A stretch of DNA of 64,000 nt from Rhabdophis nuchalis (taxonomy: Eukaryota; Chordata; Lepidosauria; Squamata; Natricidae): the NCBI GenBank assembly GCA_039707465.1, contig CM077647.1, forward strand, positions 179,360,776-179,424,775. The letters are read 5' to 3'. The notes under the pieces are model-generated. The model was not told where the DNA came from. It ran no database searches and saw nothing but the letters and a program-made list of their open reading frames with translations. Numbering within the stretch: the first letter of the stretch is position 1; each line of letters opens with the position of its first letter. A program made the translations under genes and the position numbers. Below are positions 13,601 to 25,600 of the stretch, in pieces.

Positions 13601-16600
13601 GATGGAAGCAAGTACATTTACCTAAATTTTCCCTTCCATGCTGTCAGACATTCACAAAAAGTCCGGATAGAAATATTATACAAAATTGTTCAAGAAAAAT
13701 CAAGGCAAAGTTATTTTTTTGATCTAAGTCTTTTGGCTATTGTATCTTCTTTCTCTCCTCCCTGGCCCCCCGCGGGCGGGGCCGTGACCCCCTCCGTCCC
13801 CCCTGGATCTTCCCCCAGGGCAGAGGAATGTTTTTTAAGAAAGGCTTCCGCCTCAGCAACTGTTTTAATCCTCACTCTTCCTCCTTCCCAGAACACCAGC
13901 ATCCCTTCAGGTGTCATCCACTTGAACCAAATCCCGTGATCAAACAAGGTTTTAGACAAGAAGGAAAATTTCCTTCTTGAATCTCTAATTTTTCTAGGGA
14001 TCTGCTTCAAGATAGTGACCATTTCTCGTTGATAAATTAAAGGTTTCTCTCTCTGCGCTTTCAGGACTTCCTCTCTGGTTGACCTTCTAACAAATTTCAC
14101 ATGTATCTCTCTAGGCACTTCATTCATCTTGGCATATGCAGAATTAATTCTATAGGCTAGGTCAATGTCCCCCCTGATCTCATCTTTGGGTTTTTGTAAA
14201 TAGTCTGCTAAAATTGTACTCATAAGATCAGGTAGGCATTCATCAGATTCCTCAAGAACATTCTGAAATCTCAAAAAATATGTCATTCTTTCCATATCTA
14301 TCCTAGACACATGCCCATTTATTTCCCCCACCTCATTAGAAACATTTTTAATCTCTCCCTTAGCCCCCTCCAGCCCCCCCTCCAATTCCTCGGTCTTCTG
14401 TGTATTCTCCAACACTTGCTTCCGGGTATCCAATAGTTCCTTTTTAAAAGTACTATTTTCAGCCCTCTGGGCCTTTATTTCTGATATCAAAGTTTGCATA
14501 GAGGTTTCAAGAGAAGCCATCCTTTGTTCCAAATTTACAAGTGCTGCTTCTTGTGCCATGGTTAAAAGTTAGAGTCACTGCCACCAAGATGGCGTTTTCC
14601 GGGTGGGACTGGTGGGGCAGATCAGGAGCTCAGTTCAATTCAGGGCTGTGAAGTTGCAAACAATTCAGAAACCAAAAGAGACACAATTTCCCAAATCAGC
14701 AAATAGTAATAACGAAGGTATTCCAGAGAAGAAGTCACAAATCCATCAAAAGAAAAAAAAATTTCAAAAATCCAGAGAGAGTCCTGCTTTCAAAGAGACG
14801 CTGGAAATTTTCCTTAGTTGAAATAGTCAGACAGAGACAAAGAGAAGCCACTTCCACCGCCCATCTAGCCAGAGGGAGAGAGTAGCAAAAAAAAGAATTT
14901 TTTAAGCTCAGCCAGACCTAGAAACAATGTTGCAGAAAGTCACAATCCACTTTCCCTTGTTAAAGACCGTCCGGAGTGAAAGTTTCCGCTTTCTCTTTGC
15001 AGAGAAGCCATCTTAGCGTGCCGCTTAAATCCGAGGGTTTTTTTTTTTAAATTAAACACCCCCCTCCCAGTCCGTTCAGCCTGGCTGGAAGCAAGGAAAA
15101 AAAGGTGTTCTTTTAAACTCACTCCCTCTCGCAGCTGAAGCCTCGGCGATCCGCCCGACCTCTCCGTTCAGCCCTCTCCATTAAAGCGAATGGCACCGAC
15201 AGCCGTTGGAGAAGGAAAAAAACCCCGCTGGCATGTTCCTCTCCTCCTAGGTCGCAGAGAGGAGCGCCCTCCCCACCGCCGTGACGAGGGCCGCTCCCTC
15301 TGAGCCGACCCTACGGGAAACCTCTGGTAACCGGAGAGTTTCGCCCCCCTGGGGGGGCAGAAAAGGCAACAAAGCGGCGAGCGAGCCCTAGGCTCGCCCG
15401 TCTCCGCTGGAGCCGGATACCGGAAGTCTATTTTATTCGTATTTATACCCCGCCCTTCTCCAAAAAGGACCCAGGGCGGCGCACAGGAAATTAAAACATA
15501 CAAATATAGACAAAATTTAAAATTTAAAAAACTATTAAATTTCCCCTGTGCTAAAATCAATTTAAAATCCCCAAATTTAAAACTGTCTAATAATAGTCCC
15601 AACGGAGGTTACGCTAGGCCGGCTTGATGGAAAAGGTATGTCTTTAGACATTGGCGGAAGAGGCGGAGGTCAGAGATAGTTCGTAATTCCGGGGGTAGGT
15701 CGTTCCAGAGGGTAGGGCCCGCCACAGAGAAGGCCCTTCCCCTGGGTGTCGCCAACCGGCATTGCCCAGCCGACGGCACCCTGAGAAGGCCCTCTCTGTG
15801 GGAGCGGATTGGATGAAGGGATGTATGGGGCAGGAGACGGTCTCGCATATAACTAGGTCCCGAGCCATGGAGCGCTTTAAAGATGGTCGTCAACACCTTG
15901 AAGCGCACCCGAAAGACCACAGGCAGCCAGTGCAGCTCGCGCAGGAGTGGTGTTATGTGGGAGCATCTAGGGGCTCCCGTAATCACCCATGCGGCTGCAT
16001 TCTGGACTAGCTGTAGCTTTCGAGTGCACCTCAAGGGAAGCCCCATGTAGAGAGCATTACAGTAGTCAAGTCGGGATGTCACGAGTGCTTGAGTGACTGT
16101 GCGAAGGGCAGCCCGGTCCAGTAAGGGGCGCAATTGTCACATCAGGCGTACCTGATGGAACGCCCCCCTGGCCACGGCTGTCACATGGTCCTCCATGGAC
16201 AGCCGGGAATCCAGGAGGACACCCAAATTGCGCGCCCTCTCCACGGGGGCCAGTGTTTCGCCCCCAATGGCCAGGGATGGAGTTACCTGGCTGAACCGGG
16301 GTGCCGGAAACCACAGCCTCTCAGTGTTGGACGGGTTGAGCTTGAGTTTGTTACTACCCATCCAGATCCGTACGGCCTCCAAACACCGGGACAACACCTC
16401 GGCGGCATCATTGGGGTGGTCTGGGGTGGATATGTACAGCTGAGTATCATCAGCGTACAGATGATATCCCACCCCAAAACCACGGATGATCTCGCCCAGC
16501 GGCTTCATATATGTGTTGAATAGGAGGGGTGAGAGGATCGACCCCTGAGGGACCCCGCATAAGAGGGGCCTCGAGGCCGACCTCTGCCCCCCTGTCAACA

Positions 16601-19600
16601 CATATTGCGACCAACCAGAGAGGTAGGATGAGAACCACCGTAGCCTCCCAGCCCCAACCCCCCCCCCCAGTCGGTGCAGTAGGATACCATGGTCGATGGT
16701 ATCAAAAGCCGCTGAGAGGTCTAATAGGACTAGGATAGAGGAATATCCTCTATCCCACGCCCTGCAGAGATCATCCACCAACGCGACCAATGCCGTCTCG
16801 GTGCTGTGACCGGGTCGGAAGCCGGACTGACGCGGGTCTAGATAATCATATTATGAAATCTATCTATATAAAAACGGCTGGGTGTGTCTCTGGGTGTGTG
16901 GGTTCCAGCATAACTCTGGAACGCCTTGAGCAATTTCAACCAAAATTGGTACACAGATGATTTACTCTCTGGAGAAAAATACTGTGGGGGTAAGACACCC
17001 CTAGAACCCCTCAGGGTGCGCGTTCTATTAAGATACAGCTGGTTGTGCCTTAAAATGGCTTCTACTGTACAGTGCAGTGGAGTTGCCATGGTAATGGCTT
17101 CACAGTACTCCACAAAGGGGCTCCCTCTGGTAAGGGGGAAAAATCCAACATTAGAAATTAGGTTTGGTCCGGACATTTCCCACCTTATAAATAAATACCC
17201 AGGCTAGTTATCGGCTATTTAGGATATAAAATTAAGATATGTATCCATGAAGTGCATAAAGCTTTTGGCACATCTCTCCTTCAACCAGCCTCTCTAGAAC
17301 AGAACTGAACAGTTGAAAGGGGCCTTGTAGGTCATCTAGTCCAACCCCTCCCCCCCGCCAAAGCAGGGGACTCTGAGAACTTCCACACTCAAATTTTACA
17401 TAAAGTTTAAGCTTTGTACTGGTAGTCCTTGACTTACGGCCAAAAGCGAGCCCCAAATTTATGTTGCTCAGTGAAACCTTGGTTCAGTGAATTCATCCCA
17501 TTTTACGACTTTTCTTGCCACCGTTGTTGAGTGAATCATTGCGTTTTGTTAAGCTAGGAAGCTGACTGTTAAGTGAATCTGGATTCCCATGGACTTCGCT
17601 TGTCAGGAGGTCGCAAAAGGGGATCGAGTGACCCTGCAGCCATCATAAATATGAGCCTCCTGGCAAGCGCCTGAATTTTGATCGTGTGAACTTGCCACGG
17701 GCGTTAAGTGTGAAAAACGCTCATCCGTCATTTGTTCCCAGTGCCGTTGTAACTTTGAACGGTCACTAAATAAACAGTTGTAAGTCGAGGATTGCCTGTA
17801 AAGAATGATCTTTGCAATTTAGATATCTGTTCGTAATTTGTCTGTGAAGGTCTCCGATTTTATATTCCGTGTTTTGGATTTTAGCCCTTTTTAACTGAAA
17901 TATGACGTGAATGTGCCATACGGTAAATAAATAAATGCTCATTTCTTTTTGCCTTTCTATGTTAGCTCCGTTCTCCGGGAGCTCAAGTCCTTCAAGAACA
18001 GATGCCCGGGATAAACGCCTTGAGCGGTCTCGATATTTCGGATAACGGTGAGTCTCGAACACCAGGTATGTAGCTGTGATGACCCAGGTTTCCTTAAAAA
18101 GCAGGAAGCGGAATCTTGGTCCCGACAAAATTCCTTTTTATTTACACGACTGTGAATTCCTTTCATTCACAGCCAGCAAGGCTTAGCAAACAGTTTTTCC
18201 GAGGAATGTTTATCCACACGCACCTTATCTCACTCGGAGAGCTGCCAGACAACTAGTTTCCAAACTCAGGGCAAGGCAACACTCGGCACGACTGTGAATT
18301 CCTTTCATTCCCAGTCCACAAGCCTTGGCAAACAGTCTTTCCAAGGAATGTTTATCCACACGCACCTTATCTCATTTGGCGAGCTGCCAGATAACTAGTT
18401 TACAAACGCAGGGCAAGGCAACACTCAGCACGACTGTGAATTCCTTTCATTCCCAGTCAGCAAGCCTTGGCAAACAGTCTTTCCGAGGAATGTTTATCCA
18501 CACGCACCTTATCTCGCTCGGAGAGCTGCCAGATAACTAGTTTCCAAACTCAGGGCAAGGCAACACTCGACACGACTGTGAATTCCTTTCATTCCCAGCC
18601 AGCAAGGCTTAGCAAACACCCCCATAATTTCATGATCCCCGAAAGTTTGGGGACGGGCTTCCGAGTTGCCCATTGCACCATTTTTCTCTCTCCAGAGGGC
18701 GAAAAACAGCCCGGCGTGCAAACAGGTAGTCCATTCCCAAACACGCGTGCCATAGGTTTGCTATCATGGCTGTAGAACCTCTGGCCACGAATGCTTCTGA
18801 CCAGGACCAAGTTGGGTTCCGACCAGTGGTGGTTTTCAAAAAAAATTTAGAACCTCTTCTGTAGGTGTGGCCTGCTTTGTTTGGAGTGGCCTCCTAGCCA
18901 TGTGACCAGGTGAGAGTGGCTTGGCAGTCGTGCGACTGGGTGGCCATGGCCAACTTGTAAAATGTGGTGAAACTCACTTAACAACGCTCTTGCTTAGCAA
19001 CCAAAATGTTGGCTCAGGAACTCTGGCATTTGAAGAACGCAAGTCTTAAAGCTGTCAAGTGCCAAGACCCTTGCACCTCTCACCCTTTAGAAAACAAACC
19101 CCCAGGGGTGTTCAAACTTGACAGCTTTAAGACTTGTGGACTTCAACTCCCAGAATTCCTCCTCTCACTCTTCATCGTGATGATGGGCGGACGGGTGGGG
19201 GAAGGAGCTGGAACCGGTTCTAAACGGCACTGTAGATTTGTGGAACCTCTTCTATAGAAGAGCTTAGAACTGCAGGAACCCACCCCTGGTTCCGACCAAA
19301 ATATTCACATTTTTTTCCCCCAGCAGCCGATTTCCCCTTCTGCACCCTCAAATTTCCCCAAATTATGTTCGGGTCACAACCTAATCGGATGGTGACCAAA
19401 GTTATGGAATGTATTAGGGTCATGACCAGAGGGTCGACTGTATCTTCACGGGTATTGGTTCTTTTGCGTGAGCAGGGGCTGGACTAGATGACCTCCAAGG
19501 TCCCTTCCAGCTCTATTTTATTCTAAAAAAAATGGATTGGATAATGTTAAGTCTCAAAAATCCTCTTTGGAAGGAAATTGTGAGGAACGAAGAGGAGATT

Positions 19601-22600
19601 CGGAGAATTGCCGCCTTGTCTGGTCCAACCCTTTGCCATATGCAGGGAAATTGCAGGCAGTCCTCGACGTAACGACCATCACCGAGCCCCAGATTTACTA
19701 AGTGAGAGGGTTGCGAAGTGAGTTTGGACCCATTTTACGGTCTTTCTTGGCACCATTGTGAAGCGAAGCCAGATTCGCTTCACAACGAGGCTGCTAAATT
19801 AACAATTGCAGCGATTCGCTTAACAACGGTGGCAAGGAAGGTCGTAAAACGAGAGAAACGTGGGGCTCTGCTGTGGTTGTACGTCGAGGACTACTTGGAA
19901 ATAGAAATAAATGACAGGTAGTCCTTGAGTTACGACCACAGCTGAGGCAAACATTTATGTTGCTAAGTGAAACATTTGTTAAATGAGTTTGCCCCGTGTT
20001 TACGACTTTTCTTGCACTGGTTGTTAAGTGAATCACTGCAGTTATTAAGTTAGCCACACCGCAGCTGTTAAGTTAGGTACCACCTTTCTTTCCATAGTTG
20101 TTAAGTGAATCACTGCTGTTCTTAAATTGGTAACACGGTTGTTAAGTGAATCTGGTTTTCCCCATCAATCCCAAAAGCGGATCAGGTGAGCCTGGGTCAT
20201 TGCGACCGTCATAAATACGAGTCAGTTTGCCAAGCGGCTGGATCTGGATCACCTGACCACGGAGAATGCTACAACGGCCCTAAGTGTGAAAAACTCCCCT
20301 GTGATTTTTTTTCAATGCCGTCATAACTCCGGACGGTCGCTAAGTGAGCTGTTTGTAAGCCAAGGATTACCTGCACAAGGAAAATAAACATGGTCGCTTC
20401 CTGTTTTCTCATCCCAACAGGCTTCGACGCAGATTTGATCACTTTGCTTCCAGCATTGAGTAAGAACAAGTCTTTGAAACATCTTTGGCTCGGGAAGAAT
20501 TTTAACGTCAAATCGCGGTGAGTATTTTTTTGGGGGGGGGGGAACAGGCGCTATATTTCTGCACCCGGTGTAGCTAAGAGTTTTTAGGCTGGGCCACGAT
20601 CTCAATTGTAATTATAGCAGTTTGTTTCTCCATTTTCAATCTCGGCAACTTTACGACGGGTGTTGAATGTAGACAAAGAAATAAAGGAAGACTACCGTAT
20701 TTTTCGGAGTATAAGACGCACCTTTTCCACCTTTTGTTGCCCCACCCCTACATCCCATTTTTGTGAAAAACCTGAGGCGTTTTTGCCTTCCCCCAACCCC
20801 CAGGAGCACTCTGCAGGCTTTAGCAGGGCTGAGGGAAGGCAAAAATGCCCCCATATGTGGGAAAAATGGGCGGAAAACAGGCCGTTTTCGCAAAACCTGA
20901 GGCATTTTTGCCTTCCCCCAACCCGCAGGAGCACTCTGCAGGCTTCAGCAGGGCTGAGGGAAGGCAAAAATGCCTCAGTTTTTGCGAAAATGGCCTGTTT
21001 TCCGCCCATTTCCCCCAAAACTGGGGGCATTTTTGCCTTCCCTCAGCCCTGCTAAAGCCTGCAGAGTACTCCTGGGGTCCGGGGAGGACAAAAATGTTTC
21101 TTTCCCTACTTACCTCTTCAAAATCTTGGTGCGTCTTATAGTCTGAAAAATATGGCGCCTTGTTTCCCTGAAAATAAGACCTATCCCAAAAATAAGACCT
21201 AGTATGTTTGTTTTTTAAAACATGTCTGTCAGTGGTGGGTTTTGGATTCTGTTGAAACTGGTATGGTGCAATGCGGCCCGACGTTCACCACATAAACACA
21301 AGCAGCACGCGCATGCCTCCTTATCTTCTGTGACGCTCCGTGATGCCTCCGTGATGCTCCAGCTGCTTCGCGGAGCATCGCACAGGTGCCGTTACGCTCT
21401 TATGTGCAGAAGCGCCAAAGAGCTCAAGTACAGGTAAGGAGGGCGAGCAGGCGCTGGGCCCTCCGGAGCATTGTACCGGAACGGTACCCAGTGCTCCTGG
21501 CAGGCACCGGTACGTCTGTACCGGGGCGTACCGCCTGTGTGTGTCTAAGATAATATAATGTCTAATATAAACCCTACTCCTAACATAAACCTTACTTAAG
21601 AGCCTGGCCAGCTGGCCATTCCATCTGGTTGCTTGCGGTGTGAGCGAAGCGGGATGGTGGTAGAGCTGCCTCATGCGCCCCGCGGCTTACCATAGCGCTC
21701 CCCCACATTCCAGTCAGGCTATCCACGTCCCAACAGCTGCCTCATGACGGCAGCACCAACACTCACGTATAGCAGGAGTCCGCATGACCGCCGGGCCACT
21801 TTTTCGGCTCACCTGCAGCCTCGATGGAGCAGGAGGCCGAGCGATGGGTTGGTGTCGCGGCCGCGAAGCGAGGCGGTTGTCTGGAAAGGGATGGCCTGGC
21901 GGAGCTGGCAGCAGATTCGGACAGTGAGGAGGTTGGGGAGGAACATGGGAAAGCCAGATTCACTTAACAACCAGGTTCTCGAATTAACAACTGCCCCGAT
22001 TCGCTTAACAACCATGTCAAGAAAGGTTGTAAAGCAGGACAAAATTCACGGAACCATTCTGGGAGTTGATGTCCATCTGTTTTAAAGATGCTGAGGTTGA
22101 GAATTGCTGATATATCACCCAAATATGCAGACTTAACTACAGGCCGTCCTCAATTTTACAACAATTCACTTAATGACCATTCAGAGTTACAATGGCCCTG
22201 AGAAAAGTGACTTTTGTCCATTGTTCACACTTATGACCATCGCAGTAGTCTCACGGGCGTGGGATCACAATTCAGCTGCTTGGACTGACTCATATTTATG
22301 ACGGTCGTAGTGTCCAAGTGTCATGTGATCCCCGTCTGACCAGCAATGGGGAAGCCAGATTCACTTAACACCGGTCTTACTAACTTAACAACTGCAGTGA
22401 TTCGCTTAACAACTGTGGCAAGAAAGGTTGCAAAATGGGGCACAATTCCCTTAGCAAATGTCTCGCTTAGCGGCATAAATGTTGGGCTCAAGTGTGGTCG
22501 TAAGTCGAGAACGACCTTACACAGGTAGCCCTCGACATGCAAGCATTCATTTAGTGACCGTTCAAAGTTACAATGGCCCTGAAAAATGTGACTTAGGATC

Positions 22601-25600
22601 ATTTTTCACACTTACGACCGTTGCAGCATCCCATCGGTCATGTGATCACAATTCAGTCGCTTGGCCACTGATTCGTATTTATGACGGTGGCAGTGTCCCG
22701 GCGTCACGTGATCCCCTTTTGCGGCCTTCTGATGAGCCCAGTCAATGGGGAAGCCCGATTCACTTAACAACCAGGCTACTGTTTAACAACTGCAGTGATT
22801 CACTTAACAACTGTGGCCAGACAGGTGGTACCGTGGGGCATAGCTCCCCTCACAACTGTCTCACTTAGCCACAGAAACATCAGGTTCAATTGTGGTTGTA
22901 AGTTGAGGACAGACTTGCAATGAGTGCTATTCTTTCCCAATTCCAAATGTGAGGAGGAGGAAGAGGACGGGTAGATTGAGGATGACGTAATGTTGACAGG
23001 AGCCATTTTTAATCTTTTTTACCTCAGGACCCTGGAAGAAATTCTCCAGAAGTTAGTGCAATTTATTCAAGAAGAAGAGTGTGTAAGTTTTTGGCCAGTG
23101 CAAAGCGTAATTCTCTAGAATTATGATTAGTATGACTTACAGGGCTTATGGGTGGTTCGTCATTTAATGACCCTTTAATCTCTTGCAACTGAATGGAGCT
23201 GAGTGTTGACTGGCCCGATGCCCTTCTTGTTGCCAGTGCCGAGCAGATATATTCCCAGAGAGAGACATATCTGCCTCTACCTAGGATCGAACTCACAGCC
23301 CCCTGATTGTGAGGCAAGAGCTCCACCTCTAGGCCGCCGCACTACACCGCTTATGAGGTGTTCCTAGCAAAATTGAAGGTGGTCCGGGGGGTGGGGAGAT
23401 GGGAAGAGGGGTAGAAGCTGGGTTTTTATAGGGGATTCTGTTGGGGTCCGCCAGCGTCCAGCGAAGCCGGCGGCAGATTCGGATAGTGAGGAGGTTGGGG
23501 AGGACCATGGGCCCGTCCTGGAGTCTGGGGAGGGGGGGGGATTGTACGGGTTGACAAGGGCTCATGACAGGGTTCCAAATAGCATTCGAAAGTAAATCAG
23601 AGTTCGAGGCAAAGTATTCCTCAAAGTTCCAATTTATGAAGAGAGCCATATGGCACCTCTGGGAAAACCCGAATCTGAAAGCTTCCCGCTTTTCCTCACC
23701 CAATTGAAAGCTCACAATCTTGCACCCCCACACCCACAAGTCCCTCACATGGTCCAATCTCCCACTGCCATTCTGGCAGCTTCCACCCATCCAGTTCCGG
23801 TCAGACGCAGAGGTGCCGAGACAAAGAATGACCTTGGCTTTCTAGAAAGGAATCTTGTTTTGGCTACACAGCATCTAACTCCGTACAATCCCCCCCTCCC
23901 ATTTTCCCACAATAGAAAAGGCCTAGCAGAAGAATAGAAAGCGTGGCAGGCTAAAGATCAAAAAGGAATATGGCCATATGCCAGTCATCAGCTGCGTTCG
24001 GAATCAGACCTCAGTGAGGCAGACGAACAGCTGGAGCCTGTTCCCAGTGTGCGCATGCGCAGAGCGGCCAGACGAAGGGAACAGCTAAAGAACAGGGGTC
24101 GACTTGGGAGTAAGGCCACAGGTGGACGGTGAATGCCCCCTCCCAGAGGAAATAAAAGAGGGAGCGCCAGGGGAGTGGAGTTTGCAGGAAACAGTCAGTT
24201 CGCTTCATTGGTCGGTGGCTCTCCGAGACTCCTTGCCACGTTTTGCAGATATCAGCCTGGCAGCTCTCTAAGCCAGATGAGGTCTTTGACCGTAAATCTT
24301 CCCTTGAAAGACTTTGCTGGATGTGTAGGAGCAGAATTCACTGACAATTAATAAAAAGGGGTTTTCGTCGGGACAAGGAGTTTGCTTCCTGCTGTCGGGA
24401 ACCCTCGGTCAGAACAGGAAGAGGGGTAAAAGCTGGGTTTTTTTTTAGGGTATTCAAAATGGCTGTTCAGACCCCTCCCACTCCTCTCTCTCCCCCCCCC
24501 CTCCCCAAAAGTCCTTACAGTCCTTCTCGGTGGCCGATTCCCGGCTGAAAACTCGCTGTAGCATCCTGATCAACGCTCTGGGGAGCAACACTTGCCTGAC
24601 CAAAGTGGACCTCAGCGGGAACAACATGGAGGATCTCGGCGCCAAGATGTTGTCCAAGGCGCTGCAGATCAACAGCACGCTGAGGTAAGATCAACAGCAC
24701 GCTGAGGTAAGATCAACAGCACGCTGAGGTAAGATCAACAGCACGCTGAGGTAAGATCAACAGCACGCTGAGGTAAGATCAACAGCACGCTGAGGTAAGA
24801 TCAACAGCACGCTGAGGTAAGATCAACAGTAAGTTGAGGTAAGATCAACAGCATGCTGAGGTAAGATCAACAGCCCACTGAGGTAAGATCAACAGCATGC
24901 TGAGGTAACATCAACAGCACGCTGAGGTAACATCAACAGCATGCTGAGGTAAGCACTGAGGTAAGCACGTTGACGTGGCTGAAGGATGCCACGTCTGATG
25001 GCAGACGCTCCAAAGATGGAGGCTGGCGAGGAGAGATGAACCCAACGGATGCCTCCAAGGCAGGCATGTCCAAAGTCCGGCCCGGGGGCCATTTGCGGCC
25101 CGGGGGTCGGTTTAATACGGCCCTCCAACAGCCCTCCCTGCTCTGTGTAAATGTGGCCCTCCCTTCCTCCCTCTGTCTCTGGGGCTGTGTGGCTGGGAGG
25201 GAGGTGGACGGAGGTTATGGACGCCTCCTCCCGCAGTGGGCGAGGGAGCAGGCGGGGTGAGCACCCAAGGCTACCGTCATCTTAAGCACCACCGAGGCTG
25301 TCGCCCGGCAGGGGCGTCAGGCAGGGAAGCTGGTCGCGCCTCCATCGCTGCACGTTCTGGGGCTGCGAAGCTGGGAGGGAGGTGAACGCGCGGCCCCAGA
25401 ACGTCTGCTTGGTGCCTGCCGGAGGGAGACGCGATGGAGACGCGACCGGCTTCCCTGCCTGCGTCAGGCAGGGAAGCCGGTCGTGTCTCCATCGCGGCTC
25501 CCTCCGGCGGGCACCATGGCTTACGTTCTGGGGCCGCGCGTTCACCTCCCTCCCAGCCACGCAGCCCCAGAATGTGCAGCTACCGCCGCACAAGGTCGCC

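Larger units (their letters stand above)
13391..16846 (-). mobile_element. CR1/L2-group LINE, split by an L1
   Basis: Minus-strand LINE with an (ATTT)n tail by the exon 10 donor, the GC-rich tail near 15445, and the last 394 codons of its reverse transcriptase at 16790-15609. The ORF includes [10 protein letters not shown]. It is interrupted only by one TGA (16137-16139) where a related copy has an Arg codon, a likely CpG change. 5' end truncated at about 16846. An L1 element sits inside the tail at 13434-15428. Confidence 0.85.

Noticed and set aside
16137..16790. A functional reverse-transcriptase gene
   Set aside because: 5'-truncated LINE with an in-frame stop and no endonuclease part; the copy at 61-62.5 kb is frame-broken as well.
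18147..18625. Regularly spaced repeats that could suggest a CRISPR array
   Set aside because: Vertebrate context, units are continuous tandem copies without unique spacers, and there is no cas gene. The arrays at 24.7, 56.3 and 60-64 kb are rejected for the same reason.
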